Below, piece by piece: positions 1-9,522 of a DNA stretch of 42,385 bases. The stretch comes from Akkermansia muciniphila (GTDB taxonomy: Bacteria > Verrucomicrobiota > Verrucomicrobiia > Limisphaerales > SXQI01): positions 1-42,385 of the forward strand of contig CAMBHS010000007.1 in the NCBI GenBank assembly GCA_945867235.1, read 5' to 3'. The position numbers and the translations under genes were made by a program. Position 1 is the stretch's first letter. Every line of letters starts with the position of its first letter. The notes below the pieces were generated by a model, which saw nothing but the letters and a program-made list of their open reading frames with translations, searched no databases and had not been told where the DNA came from.

Positions 1-119
1 AACATTACCAGAATGGGCGGTTTGTCGGGAAGGGTCAGGGTCTGCACCAAACGGAAATTTGGTATGGATTTTGGCAAATTCCTAAGGAATTCAACCAACG
101 CAACCTCGAAAATAGTTAA
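1..119 (+). CDS. C-terminal end of an unrecognised protein (partial)
   Basis: An open frame enters from the left edge and ends at TAA 117-119, giving about 39 residues that contain TEIWYGFWQIPKEF. I do not recognise the family. The frame is the same as that of the H-like protein that follows, so the TAA could be the true end of an upstream gene or an interruption of one longer gene. Too little is visible to decide. Confidence 0.25.
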   Translation, partial: HYQNGRFVGKGQGLHQTEIWYGFWQIPKEFNQRNLENS

Positions 120-164
120 AATGAGGGTTCAGTAGCGAAAGTCGGGCTAGCTTCACGACCCAGC

Positions 165-368
165 GTGCTTGGCAAAGGAGTTCCGGTGCAATCAGGTCAG
201 ATTCTTGGCTGGGTCGAGGAGTTCAAGGCCCTATCGGATATTTACGGCATCGCGGATGGCGTTTTCCGGGGATTGAATCCGGGGTTGCGTGAAAAAATAG
301 CCCTCATAAGCAAAGACTGCTATGGCGCAGGATGGCTTTACATGGTAGAGGGTAGTCCTGACCCTTGA
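165..368 (+). CDS. Glycine cleavage H-like lipoyl-carrier protein, probably truncated
   Basis: The 67 residues from GTG 165 match the core of the GcvH lipoyl domain. EEFKALSDIYG aligns with the family's ESVKAVSDxY, which places the lipoylated lysine at K21, and YGAGWLY matches the conserved YGxGW segment. Family members are about 125-130 aa, so this is short at both ends. The frame is open back to 120, and the sequence EGSVAKVGLA there resembles the H-protein strand before the hairpin, but no ATG is present in frame. TGA 366-368 cuts off the usual C-terminal helix, which continues in frame (next entry). No T, P or L protein of the glycine cleavage system is in the window, so the target may not be glycine cleavage. 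The CobW-type GTPase directly downstream is the likely partner. This is a lipoyl-carrier homologue with a disturbed frame. The function is inferred. Confidence 0.6.
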   Translation: MLGKGVPVQSGQILGWVEEFKALSDIYGIADGVFRGLNPGLREKIALISKDCYGAGWLYMVEGSPDP

Positions 369-458
369 TGTTTGGATGTCGAATCCTACCGGCAGCTTTT
401 GGATAAGACGATCGACAACATAATAGAGAAACAGAAAGCAGATGATCGACCCGAGTAA
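369..458 (+). other. In-frame continuation of the H-like protein beyond TGA
   Basis: After TGA 366-368 the same frame runs open for 29 codons to TAA 456-458. It reads CLDVESYRQLLDKTIDNIIE and ends in a Lys/Glu-rich tail. This looks like the C-terminal helix of H proteins, where an SDPSELDxLLDxxxYExLL-type segment follows the GW motif. The extension ends 17 bp inside the cobW-like gene, a normal arrangement for translational coupling. The TGA is therefore more likely a recent nonsense change, a sequencing error or a recoded codon than the original stop. Confidence 0.45.
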
Positions 459-1611
459 GACAGAGTTGGACAGTCAATCGCCTCCGACCGGCACCCCCCG
501 GCCGGCACGGTATATTATGATCGGCGGGTTCCTAGGGGCGGGTAAAACCACCGCCATCTCACGGCTCGCCACTCACCTCGTGTCTCAAGGACGGAGGGTG
601 GGATTGATCACGAACGATCTAGGCTCCGAGCTGGTCGATACGACCACGTTGCGAGCTAAGGGATTTTCAACCGAGGAAATTCTGGGCGGCTGTTTTTGCT
701 GTCGGTTCAACTCCTTGACCGAAGCGGCAGGGCGTCTTACCGCTTCGACACAACCGGATGTTTTTATCGCGGAGCCCGTGGGGAGTTGCACCGATCTGGT
801 GGCCACGGTTTCCTATCCCCTGCGGCGCATGTATGGAGCGGACTTCAGCGTGGCTCCCTTGAGTGTTTTGGTCGATCCCATAAGGGCAGCGCGAGTTTTT
901 GGATTGGAGGAAGGCACGAAATTCAGCGAAAAGGTTGCGTATATTTACCGCAAGCAACTCGAAGAGGCTGATTTGATCGTGATCAATAAGTCCGAATTGA
1001 TTTCCACCGAACGCATGTCCCGCTTGAAGCAAGCCTTGCGAGAACAATTTCCGCGAACGGACCTGATCGAAATTTCCGCACGATTGAACAAAGGTTTGGA
1101 CGCTTGGATTGAGTTTCTCGAAGGATCCGTGCAAGGGTCAGGGAAGGCGATGGAGGTGGATTACGAAGTTTACGCCGAAGGTGAGGCATTGATGGGCTGG
1201 TTGAATGCCACGGTTCAAACCGCTTCTCGGAAGGGCTTTGATGGAAATCACTTTCTCAAATTATTGGCCACAGAAATCCAGTGCGTTCTCTCAGGAAACA
1301 GGGCCGAGATCGCGCATCTTAAAATGACTCTCTCGCCAGAGTTCGGATTGGGAGAGTTAGGGGTCATCAATCTCGTGCGTAATGATTGGGTGCCGGAGCT
1401 GGCCTCGGAAATTTCCGAGCCGGTCGAAAGCGGACAACTCATCATCAATCTGCGGGCTGAAGCGGCACCAGAATTGCTCCACGAAGCGGTGACCCAGGCA
1501 TTGCGATTGGCGGGAGAAATGGTGCCACACCTTTTTGTACGTTTGGAGCACTTGGAACATTTTCGACCAAGGAAACCTCAACCCACCCATCGATTCACTT
1601 CGCCCACCTGA
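442..1611 (+). CDS. CobW/P47K-family zinc-type GTPase (COG0523-like)
   Basis: This 389-residue protein is a G3E P-loop GTPase of the CobW/YjiA/ZNG1 group. Walker A is GGFLGAGKTT at residues 28-37, the family metal motif GGCFCC (CxCC) is at 82-87, and INKSE near 181-185 stands in for NKxD. A C-terminal CobW_C-like region follows. The family delivers metals or activates metalloenzymes using GTP; the client cannot be read from sequence. It starts at ATG 442 inside the tail of the H-like frame, so the two genes are probably co-translated. Pairing with a lipoyl-carrier homologue hints at a metal- or cofactor-dependent C1 or redox enzyme encoded upstream of the window. That last point is inference. 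The family assignment is secure. Confidence 0.85.
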   Translation: MIDPSKTELDSQSPPTGTPRPARYIMIGGFLGAGKTTAISRLATHLVSQGRRVGLITNDLGSELVDTTTLRAKGFSTEEILGGCFCCRFNSLTEAAGRLTASTQPDVFIAEPVGSCTDLVATVSYPLRRMYGADFSVAPLSVLVDPIRAARVFGLEEGTKFSEKVAYIYRKQLEEADLIVINKSELISTERMSRLKQALREQFPRTDLIEISARLNKGLDAWIEFLEGSVQGSGKAMEVDYEVYAEGEALMGWLNATVQTASRKGFDGNHFLKLLATEIQCVLSGNRAEIAHLKMTLSPEFGLGELGVINLVRNDWVPELASEISEPVESGQLIINLRAEAAPELLHEAVTQALRLAGEMVPHLFVRLEHLEHFRPRKPQPTHRFTSPT

Positions 1612-1816
1612 CCGATTTTCCGTTATGCACTTGCCTCGCCTGCTTTATTGCAACCTGCGTTGTAAGGGGTGGTGGTTGGATGTCGTGGTTCCACCCGAGG
1701 TTTTGCTGCTCGCAAAGGGCAGTCGTTCCCTTGACTCGCATTGCCACTCCACTAAGCTGCGCCGGTGATGTGGAGCCACTGCCCTGACAGACAATCGAGA
1801 CACGACTGATTTTTGA

Positions 1817-2998
1817 ATGAAGAAACCCTCCTTGTTGATTGTATTCCTCAGCGTTTTTATCGATCTCATCGGGTTCGGGATCGTGATCCCGCTGCTGCCT
1901 TTATACATCAAAGATTTTGGTGCCACCGGATGGATGATCGGAGCCATTTCCGCATCGTTCTCCTTGATGCAATTTGTGTTCGCGCCCGCGTGGGGACGCT
2001 TATCAGATAAAATTGGGCGACGCCCCGTTCTGTTGATCAGCAATGCAGGAGCAGCGTTGGCGTATGCGATGTTCGCGTATGCCTCGACGATGACAGGCTC
2101 GGCGGCGTTGTGGGTTCTGCTGACATCGCGGATTTTTGCAGGTATCGCGGGTGCCAACCTATCGGTGGCTTCGGCGTATATTGCAGACATTAGTCCTCCG
2201 GAGAAACGATCCAAAAGCATGGGCCTGATCGGCATGGCATTCGGATTAGGTTTTATTGTGGGTCCGGTTCTGGGAGCGTTGAGCACCAAACATCTCGGGT
2301 TGTCCGGTCCCGGGTGGGTGGCCGCATCCTTGTGTGCTGCAAACTTTGTGCTCGGTTACTTCATCTTGAGGGAAAGCCTCAAACCAAGCAGCGAGGCCGC
2401 CGCCAAAAGAGCCCAACTGGATGAGTGGAGTTTTTTTCTACGCAAACCCACGGTGGGTTTTTTGATCGTCTCCTATTTTTTCGCCACATTTTGTTTTGCC
2501 GCTTTTGAAATAACGTTCGGAATTTTTCTCGTTCGTGAACTGGGATACAACGTGGAGGCCATTGGTTACTTCCTTGCTTACTGCGGGGTTCTTGCGGCCA
2601 TCATCCAAGGGGGTGCGATCGGAAAACTCGTCAAGCGTTTGGGGGAACGCAAACTGATTGCGATAAGCCTTTTCGTTACCGCCGGAGGTTTGGCGATGCT
2701 CCCATTCGCCACCACGCTGCCTGCCATACTCATTGGGCTCGCGATTTTTGCGACAGGTTCTGGAATCAACCGACCTCCAACCTTCGGGCTGCTTTCGATT
2801 CTAACTCCCTCCACCGAACAAGGGGCGGCTCTGGGGGTTGCCCAAAGTGCGGGGAGTTTGGCGAGAATTATCGCACCGCCGTTTGCCACATTACTTCTCG
2901 ACCGGCATCCGCAGACTCCCTACTTGGTCTGTGCGGTGATTTCGGCGGTTGTTGGGGTTATCGCTTGGAAAAAACTTTGCTGCAAACCCTCCGCCTAA
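1817..2998 (+). CDS. MFS drug/proton antiporter, TetA-like (DHA1)
   Basis: The 393-residue protein has about 12 hydrophobic segments. The MFS signature GRLSDKIGRRPVLL lies between TM2 and TM3 (residues about 60-73), and a GLGFIVGPVLGAL stretch matches the antiporter motif C of drug:H+ exporters in TM5. Length and motifs fit the TetA/bicyclomycin-type DHA1 families. The substrate cannot be predicted. It lies 205 bp after the CobW-like gene on the same strand with no strong Shine-Dalgarno before ATG 1817. It probably has its own promoter. Location is the inner membrane. It ends just before the convergent AsmA-like gene. Confidence 0.85.
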   Translation: MKKPSLLIVFLSVFIDLIGFGIVIPLLPLYIKDFGATGWMIGAISASFSLMQFVFAPAWGRLSDKIGRRPVLLISNAGAALAYAMFAYASTMTGSAALWVLLTSRIFAGIAGANLSVASAYIADISPPEKRSKSMGLIGMAFGLGFIVGPVLGALSTKHLGLSGPGWVAASLCAANFVLGYFILRESLKPSSEAAAKRAQLDEWSFFLRKPTVGFLIVSYFFATFCFAAFEITFGIFLVRELGYNVEAIGYFLAYCGVLAAIIQGGAIGKLVKRLGERKLIAISLFVTAGGLAMLPFATTLPAILIGLAIFATGSGINRPPTFGLLSILTPSTEQGAALGVAQSAGSLARIIAPPFATLLLDRHPQTPYLVCAVISAVVGVIAWKKLCCKPSA

Positions 2999-3011
2999 CG
3001 GTCGGGAATGC

Positions 3012-3028
3012 TTGAAGGGTGCCTTCGA
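3012..3028. terminator. Small hairpin between convergent genes
   Basis: TTGAAGG and CCTTCGA can pair (one G-U) around a GTG loop in the 31-bp gap between the MFS gene and the AsmA-like gene. There is no U-run on either strand, so a role as bidirectional terminator is only suggested by position. Confidence 0.25.
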
Positions 3029-3029
3029 T

Positions 3030-6000
3030 TTACGGCAGTAATTCCTTCAACGTTTGAACCGGTCGAAAGGGAGCCAAAAGAAACTTCGGGATATGAACCG
3101 GCTCGGTTTTCGGGGCTTCGATCGTTCCCGATACGCGTGTTTGAAACACCTTGGCCAACGGCCAGAAGGCCAATGAAAATACCTTGCCGACTATCGGGGT
3201 GTCGCGCAGGGGTTCGAGCTCGGCGCGGGCATCGAGGGCTCCATCAAATCCTACTTTCCCAATGTATTTCAGGCGGAAGGTCGGGGCACGAACCTCCATA
3301 TCCTTGGTTTGAACGGAGGCTTGATCAATGGTGTAGGTCGCGGTTCCCGACGAGATGCGCGGTTTTCCAAGACCGGGGGAGAGAGAGTCTATCAATTCTG
3401 ACAAGGAACCAAAAACAGGAATCGACCAAAGGAATCCATCCCTCATTTCCATCTGGCCATTCCCTTTCCATGTGCTGATCGAGACGGTGTTGGCGGACGT
3501 GATGTGCATGGTTCCGTTAACCGTGCCCTCAATGGGGCTCGTACTGGGAGCGATGTCTCTGAGGATGGCAGAGAGATTCATGTTCTCCGTGATTCCAAGA
3601 AACGAGTAATCCGCTTCATCATTTGGAAAAAAAGTGAACTCTCCCTGCCAAGTAAGTTTTCCTCCGTAAAAAGGAGCGTGAACATTTGTGATCCATAATC
3701 GATCTCCCTGCCAATGGACATTGCCGGTTATTTTCGGCGTATGGAACCTCCAGTATCTGAAGTCCCCGCCGTCCACGTCGAAATAAAGATCGGTGCCATG
3801 GATATCTGTGTAGGGAACTTTACCGTTGATATTCACCGCTGGCGGGGTGGCGAATTGGTAGCGGGCGATCGCGGCTGCGGTGAGGGGGCCGATGATACGA
3901 GTAATGACGTAAGGATCCGCCGTACTAAACCCGTTGGTAATATACAAGGTGTTGTCTCGAAGATCGACCCCGACACTGGGAGCGGTCATCACCTCGCTTT
4001 GGGTTCGGTGGCACACGAGTTGGGTCAAAAGGATATGCTGATTGGTGTAGTTAAAGAGCGTAAAAAAATCTCCAATAGATTCCCCACGAGCCATAAAATT
4101 GGTCACGCGAACCGTGCCCTGGGCTTGGATTCCATTCCATTGCGAGAGATTTCCACGCACCGCCGCATCGATCCAGGGAGGCTCTCGAAACTCCACGAAT
4201 TTTATCCCTGATTCTGCTTCCGATGGGAGAAGTGGGATCAAGGCTTTAGGATCGAATCGGCTCTGGAGGTTGAGTTGATACTCCCGAGTTTTTGGATCCA
4301 ACTGACCGGAACCTCGTAAAGCCCCATTGTGGGTGAGTAATTCAAACAGTGGAATCTGGAGGTGTTGATTGGTGTAAAGGGCCACCGCCTTGAGGCTGGG
4401 GAGATTGAATTGCCCGTATCCGAGGTTGGTGGCGGAAAGGTTCGCGCTGACGGTGAGATTGGTCAGGTGACGAAGTTGCCATTGTTCCTCGGGTGCATCC
4501 CATCGGGGGAGTTGAAGCTGTGCCTTGAATTGAACCAGGGGCGGGATTGCCGCCCGTAACGGCTCGAGTTTGGCCAGTATGTCGGGTGGGAATAATCCAA
4601 ACCAACCCGCGAGATATGGAGCTGCATTTCCTCCTGCGTGAATGAGGCGATCACGAAGGTCCAGCTTTGCCTGGGCTTGAATGACGCCTTGTTTAAGGGT
4701 CGAGCGAAGGGAATGCAGCGTCAGGACGGGTGGTTTCCAATCGGCGTTGAAACTGACATTTTGGATGTCGAACTTCCCCGCCGTCGCCAGCTCCGCACGT
4801 CCCGATCCGGTGGCTTGAAAATATCGCAACCCAAATGCTTTCGTCCAACTGTCCCAATCACTCGAGTTTGTGTTTGCAGCACGAGAAACATTTCCTTGCA
4901 TCGTGGCACTTTGAACACGCCCAAACTCCCCGTCGGTCAATCCCAGTTCAAGTTTCCAATCCCCCTGCCATTCTTGGTTATGATCCCAAAAATTGAATAG
5001 GTTCGTGGGACCTTGGCTCTTCGATTGAATGAGGGCATTTGTGGAAGGAAAGATGGCGGCGATGGATTGGTTCAATGCCGCCCACGGGTGATGGTGAGAG
5101 AGATCAGCTTTCAGGACGGGGGTCTGACTGGTGAACCACGGAGTCGTGAATTCTTCTCCTTGGAATGAGAAGGTCGATTGAAACGCCTCTTGATGGGGTA
5201 ATTTCTGAAGCGTGGCGGCTTTGATGGCGGGTTTTTTTAGACGGGTCCATGGAGTGTGGACTTGCTGGGCGCGCGCTTCCCATGTGGATTGAAATTTCAA
5301 CGCGTTTGTTTTCAGGGGATAGGTTGTCGAGGAATCAATTTCGAGATGTTCTATCCTGCCCCAATGCGCTCGCAACTCATCCAAGCGAAAGACCAGACTG
5401 AGATCGCTCCCACCCGCCATTTCGCTCGGTCCCACTTTGGCGTCCAGTCGGACAGAGTCCGATTCGCCCCATGGACTCGTTGCTTTTGGGGCGCGAATAT
5501 GAAGGTCTGCGGTGACAGCCCCAAGTTCACGAGCATCGGCAGAAATAATCAGCTTCAAATTTGGGGGCGTGGAAAACTGAACCTGTTTCCAAGTGGCGAT
5601 CATTTGCTGAATCTGCTTTTGGCGGAGAGAAGCGTCGGTGACAGGAACCGAGGGGTGGGTGGGCCAATGGAGCCGAGACAATGTCGAAGCATTAGTGAGT
5701 GTGGCCGACATCTCGAGATGTGCCCCAAGGACGTCGCCACGAACATTGGCCAGCTCCCATCGATCCTCCGAATGCAGCAACCACTCTCCACTGACATGGG
5801 TGACTTGCAACAGATCGGGAGGCGAGTTGGTGGGAGATAAATTTAAGGTGATCGTGGAATCGCTCAAGTGCAGGGATTCGACCTCGATCCGGCCATGGAG
5901 CAACGCTGACGCACTAAAGTTCACAACCGCCAACGGAATTTCAATTCCAGCGGCCTGCTGCCCTTGGGAGTTCCTGAAGCGCACGTCCTCAAGGAGGAGG

Positions 6001-6197
6001 CGAGTGAATCCATCCAACCGGATCCGCCCGACTTGGAGATACACCTGTTGCTTCTCGAGTTGAGCCACCACCAGGTTTTGAAAAAAATGCGGCAACCCGA
6101 TTTGATTCAACCAAAGGAGAACCGCAGCGATAAGGAGAATCCCTGTCAACAATGCGACACGGAAGCCCCATACCAACCGCCGGATTATTTTAAACAC
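3030..6197 (-). CDS. AsmA-like inner-membrane-anchored envelope protein
   Basis: The 1055-residue protein has one N-terminal membrane anchor (residues about 12-32) followed by a very long, beta-rich periplasmic part. The N-terminal pattern, in which a membrane segment is followed by repeated segments describing RLDGFTRLLLEDV and LHLSDSTITL, is typical of AsmA/YhdP/TamB relatives. The last 250 residues (ILRDIAPSTSPIEGTVNG ... GTATYTIDQASVQTKDMEV) match the AsmA-like C-terminal region. Such proteins form hydrophobic grooves spanning the periplasm and are linked to phospholipid transfer and outer-membrane assembly. The start is GTG 6197, 57 bp after the DUF4340 gene, so it is probably the last gene of the Gld-type cluster. 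The molecular role here is inferred from the family. Confidence 0.75.
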   Translation of the reverse strand: MFKIIRRLVWGFRVALLTGILLIAAVLLWLNQIGLPHFFQNLVVAQLEKQQVYLQVGRIRLDGFTRLLLEDVRFRNSQGQQAAGIEIPLAVVNFSASALLHGRIEVESLHLSDSTITLNLSPTNSPPDLLQVTHVSGEWLLHSEDRWELANVRGDVLGAHLEMSATLTNASTLSRLHWPTHPSVPVTDASLRQKQIQQMIATWKQVQFSTPPNLKLIISADARELGAVTADLHIRAPKATSPWGESDSVRLDAKVGPSEMAGGSDLSLVFRLDELRAHWGRIEHLEIDSSTTYPLKTNALKFQSTWEARAQQVHTPWTRLKKPAIKAATLQKLPHQEAFQSTFSFQGEEFTTPWFTSQTPVLKADLSHHHPWAALNQSIAAIFPSTNALIQSKSQGPTNLFNFWDHNQEWQGDWKLELGLTDGEFGRVQSATMQGNVSRAANTNSSDWDSWTKAFGLRYFQATGSGRAELATAGKFDIQNVSFNADWKPPVLTLHSLRSTLKQGVIQAQAKLDLRDRLIHAGGNAAPYLAGWFGLFPPDILAKLEPLRAAIPPLVQFKAQLQLPRWDAPEEQWQLRHLTNLTVSANLSATNLGYGQFNLPSLKAVALYTNQHLQIPLFELLTHNGALRGSGQLDPKTREYQLNLQSRFDPKALIPLLPSEAESGIKFVEFREPPWIDAAVRGNLSQWNGIQAQGTVRVTNFMARGESIGDFFTLFNYTNQHILLTQLVCHRTQSEVMTAPSVGVDLRDNTLYITNGFSTADPYVITRIIGPLTAAAIARYQFATPPAVNINGKVPYTDIHGTDLYFDVDGGDFRYWRFHTPKITGNVHWQGDRLWITNVHAPFYGGKLTWQGEFTFFPNDEADYSFLGITENMNLSAILRDIAPSTSPIEGTVNGTMHITSANTVSISTWKGNGQMEMRDGFLWSIPVFGSLSELIDSLSPGLGKPRISSGTATYTIDQASVQTKDMEVRAPTFRLKYIGKVGFDGALDARAELEPLRDTPIVGKVFSLAFWPLAKVFQTRVSGTIEAPKTEPVHIPKFLLAPFRPVQTLKELLP

Positions 6198-6254
6198 CCG
6201 ACTGGAATATAAACGCCTGACTATGGAGTGATGAGGAGGCAGATTAAATAGGGA

Positions 6255-8054
6255 TTATGGGGTGGGGATAACTTTGCTCAATTGTTCCATCAAATCCGTG
6301 TAAAGCCTTCCGGGGAATTCAAAAATGACGCGTTCGATTTCACCGGGACGCACGACACTCGCATAGATATTTTTGCGCAACGTTCGCGCCCCGAAAGTAA
6401 CTTGATAGGTGGGGGTGGTGCCGATTCCAAGGACTTCAAAAGTAAGCGTATGAGAATTGTTGGAGAATCCTAACAACCTTAATTTGGAGTCCCCTCGGGC
6501 TGTCCATGACAAAGCTTCCAGTTGGCTTGTACGGAACAAGGTTTCCTCCACACCCGCATTGATGATGGAATCCTGCGACCATCCGTAGGAGGGATTCCGC
6601 GCGAGTCGGGGGTTGAGTCCATTGAACGAAGAGCTGATCGCAACGATGTTTGAGCTGGGGAAATTCCAGAGCTTCCGGTCGCGCAACTCGTAGGATTGTT
6701 TGGGTAATTGCAACAGATCCCCGTAGCGTGTGAGATAGGCTGGAGTTTCGTCAGGGCGACGCGCGTAGGAAGTATCAATTCGATTGGTGCCGAAATCGAG
6801 TTTTATAAGGGTCATATTCGTGGCAGCACCTGCGGCGTTCGTGACGGTGGTGCGGAGGGTGTAGGAACGCTGAGGCGGTACCAAACCGAATTCTTGCAGG
6901 TCCGCATCGGTCGGGACGTCCTTCGCGAAATCCACAATCTCCATCGCGATCAGGTTGGTCAGGAAATTTTGAACCCATAAGGTGTCTGCCAATGCGGGAG
7001 AGGGCTGGGTGATCTGCCAATGGCCATTGGCACCTTTCTGAAGGGTAAAATCCTCCACCCCATGAACCTCGATCTGATCGACACGATCGATCTCCACGTT
7101 GGCCAAGTGCAGATCGTGAAATGATTTATAGGGAAGGCTCAAGATTTCCAACAACGACCGTTCGACGGTGACGATATTGGTCTGGCTCAATCGCCGCGCA
7201 TAAATGTGGGAGGGATCGTTCGTCGGGCTGGCACCGAACTCAAGCGCTAGCAGGCGATTGGTTCCCTGCAAAAAATTCAATTCCAGTTCCGGTGGTTGAA
7301 GACCGAACCGTTCTAAATCCGCACTGGGCGAATCGGTGACGAATTGTCCGACACGAGCAAGGTTGAGTTGTTGCACCAATTGTTCGATCTTCACCGAATC
7401 GGCGCGGGCGGGCAAAGGCCTCGTGAGTCGCCAAATTCGGTTCGTCCTTTCGACCTCGACAAGGCGGGGACCGCTTCGGATTTGGATGCGGTCATAGGGC
7501 ACGCCGCTGAGTTGGATGAGTTGTAATGATCTCCATTCGTGGTTGGATTCAGGCAGGCCTCGCAGGAGTGCTGCTTCCGTCACCAACACATCGGGTTCTC
7601 CCAGCTTTTGCACATAAACTTGATCCCCGATAGGAGTTCGATTTCCAATCTTCAAGTCGAACCGGCCTTGACCTTGGTGAATCGTGATCGTGGCCGCCGC
7701 GGGTTCGAGTCCGAATGTTTTTAACCCACCCATTTCCGCCAAAACTTCCCGTGCCGTGATACGACCCAGTTCTCGCGCTTTGCCCAGTGTGGCGACTAGG
7801 GATTCAATGGGTGTGTTCTGAGCCGGATAGGAGGGAATTGTCAGTCGCCAACCTGCCGTGGCGCGTTCAACACGCAACAGTTCGTTGGTGGTGATATAAT
7901 CGAGGGCTACAATTTGTTCGCCATGGAACCAAGGAAATAGCGGAGGCGAACCCTTAACCAGACCCTTTCCATCACGTCGCCAATCTAGGAACCAGATCGC
8001 AGCGAATAGCCCAATCGCCACAATCACCAGCCGCAAGGTAGACTTGGAATTCAT
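6255..8054 (-). CDS. DUF4340 domain protein
   Basis: The 599-residue protein has an N-terminal signal anchor (about residues 7-22) and then repeated DUF4340 units. Each unit has a pattern like the LRVERATAGWRLTIP, LVEVERTNRIWRLTRP and FTLQKGANGHWQITQP lines, about 130-150 residues apart. DUF4340 proteins are periplasmic and almost always follow a GldG-like ABC auxiliary protein, as here (7-bp gap). Their biochemical role is unknown; they are thought to be accessory parts of the ABC system. The position and repeat pattern make the assignment firm, and the function stays open. Confidence 0.8.
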   Translation of the reverse strand: MNSKSTLRLVIVAIGLFAAIWFLDWRRDGKGLVKGSPPLFPWFHGEQIVALDYITTNELLRVERATAGWRLTIPSYPAQNTPIESLVATLGKARELGRITAREVLAEMGGLKTFGLEPAAATITIHQGQGRFDLKIGNRTPIGDQVYVQKLGEPDVLVTEAALLRGLPESNHEWRSLQLIQLSGVPYDRIQIRSGPRLVEVERTNRIWRLTRPLPARADSVKIEQLVQQLNLARVGQFVTDSPSADLERFGLQPPELELNFLQGTNRLLALEFGASPTNDPSHIYARRLSQTNIVTVERSLLEILSLPYKSFHDLHLANVEIDRVDQIEVHGVEDFTLQKGANGHWQITQPSPALADTLWVQNFLTNLIAMEIVDFAKDVPTDADLQEFGLVPPQRSYTLRTTVTNAAGAATNMTLIKLDFGTNRIDTSYARRPDETPAYLTRYGDLLQLPKQSYELRDRKLWNFPSSNIVAISSSFNGLNPRLARNPSYGWSQDSIINAGVEETLFRTSQLEALSWTARGDSKLRLLGFSNNSHTLTFEVLGIGTTPTYQVTFGARTLRKNIYASVVRPGEIERVIFEFPGRLYTDLMEQLSKVIPTP

Positions 8055-8061
8055 GTTGAAA

Positions 8062-9519
8062 CTAAGTGCGACGACGGACCCAAACCAAAAGTCCCAGCAA
8101 CAACACCGAACCGGGAACGATCACCACAAAAATAAGTCGTAACCGTTTGAGTTGTTGATCGGTGACATTGAATCGATAGCGGGCGAGGGCACGGGGCGGG
8201 ACTTCGCTGAGCAGCAGGTCTCGACTCACGAGCCAATTCACGGCGAGATGAGCAAAGTCCCGGTTGGCACCACTGTCGAAAAGCACATTACTCAGGAACA
8301 GGCTGTTCCCCACGACGACCAACCGGCTCGAACCGCGATCCACCTGCACACCCTGAATCCCCCCGCGCTCAACAGCAACCGCCAGAGGGATGGCTCCTGA
8401 TCTCTCGATCGTGCCCCGACCATTTTCGATCCGACCGACCACTTCCCCGCCTGAACTCGTAAAAACAAGTTCGACCACTTTGGGGGCGTCAGCGGCGGGT
8501 TTGACCTGTCGGCGTTGACCAATGCTCCGAGGAACCACTAGGTTCAGACTGGATCGTTGCAGGGGTCGCGTGACGGGATGGTTTGCAAATTGGCTGGCGA
8601 CCAGCGTTTGAGAATCTCCAGCCCTCGCTTGCGAGGCGTCCCGCACCTGGTTCAGCCCCACCTCGACGTTCCAATCGGCCAAGAGTCTTTCCAACCCAGT
8701 TTGTCGCAAATCCCATGGGAACAACACGAACAATCGTCCTCCTTGGGTCAAGTATTTCTGGATTTTCTCCAACTCCTCGGTAGCGAAGTTTTTTTCAGCA
8801 CCCGCAATAATCAGCAACTGGCAGTCGTTTGGGATGTCGGTTCCATTGAGTGGAGCTAGGGATTGAACCTCGATATTATTTTCCGTCAATAATTGTGAAA
8901 ATTTGCTCATGGCACGATCCCCGTTACTCGTCGGATCGCTTTCCCCGTGTCCTTGGGTGAAATAAGCCTTCACCTGTTTGGGATCGGTGACGCTGACCAA
9001 TGCGGAGGTGAAAAGTTGCTCGCCCTTGAAGGCTGACCGTTTGATTTCGCGCATGTCAGACATGTCGAATTCGGACATCTCACTGGCGAGGACGGTTTTA
9101 TAGCGACCGTTGCAATCAAAAATCACCCGGCTGGCGTCTGCGGCGGAGACCAGCTTGTATTTCTCACGGATCATCTCAGCGCGTCCCGGCATGCGGTAAT
9201 CGACAAATTCAACTTTGATGTGCGGCGATTGGCTTTCGTATTCCTTGGCCAGTTCGCGCACAGGTCCAAACAAGCCTTCGGTGCGATCAAAAAATACGGT
9301 GATTGAAACGGTATTCGTGAGGGAGGCAATCACACGTTGGGTGAGCGGAGTCACCCGAGGGTTTGCGGATTCCCCAATGTAAAACCGCCACGGAAACTGT
9401 ATGGCAAGATAATTGACCATGACGAGAATGGCCAATACCGCGAGGGTCGCCACAACGACATTGAAGCCGATAGACCATCGCCGCCAGAAAGAGAAACTAT
9501 GGGGTGCTTTATCAGCCAT
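8062..9519 (-). CDS. GldG-like ABC transporter auxiliary protein
   Basis: The 485-residue protein has a TM segment near residues 17-40, a large extracytoplasmic region and a C-terminal TM segment (LIFVVIVPGSVLLLGLLVW) followed by Arg-rich residues. This is the architecture of the GldG/ABC_transp_aux family. The YFTQGHGESDP segment in the middle is typical. GldG works with GldA and GldF in Bacteroidota gliding and secretion, and related clusters in other phyla are of unknown substrate. Its GGAAG site lies six bases before ATG 9519 and overlaps the end of the permease gene, so the two are coupled. Confidence 0.8.
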   Translation of the reverse strand: MADKAPHSFSFWRRWSIGFNVVVATLAVLAILVMVNYLAIQFPWRFYIGESANPRVTPLTQRVIASLTNTVSITVFFDRTEGLFGPVRELAKEYESQSPHIKVEFVDYRMPGRAEMIREKYKLVSAADASRVIFDCNGRYKTVLASEMSEFDMSDMREIKRSAFKGEQLFTSALVSVTDPKQVKAYFTQGHGESDPTSNGDRAMSKFSQLLTENNIEVQSLAPLNGTDIPNDCQLLIIAGAEKNFATEELEKIQKYLTQGGRLFVLFPWDLRQTGLERLLADWNVEVGLNQVRDASQARAGDSQTLVASQFANHPVTRPLQRSSLNLVVPRSIGQRRQVKPAADAPKVVELVFTSSGGEVVGRIENGRGTIERSGAIPLAVAVERGGIQGVQVDRGSSRLVVVGNSLFLSNVLFDSGANRDFAHLAVNWLVSRDLLLSEVPPRALARYRFNVTDQQLKRLRLIFVVIVPGSVLLLGLLVWVRRRT

Positions 9520-9522
9520 GGA

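Noticed and set aside
366-390. Selenocysteine codon with a SECIS
   Set aside because: A small stem lies after the TGA, but the loop starts about ten bases away, shorter than typical bacterial SECIS spacing, and no selenoprotein machinery is visible. Kept only as an alternative.
1645-2289. 214-residue frame opposite the MFS gene
   Set aside because: Antisense to a clear MFS gene and without a recognisable domain.
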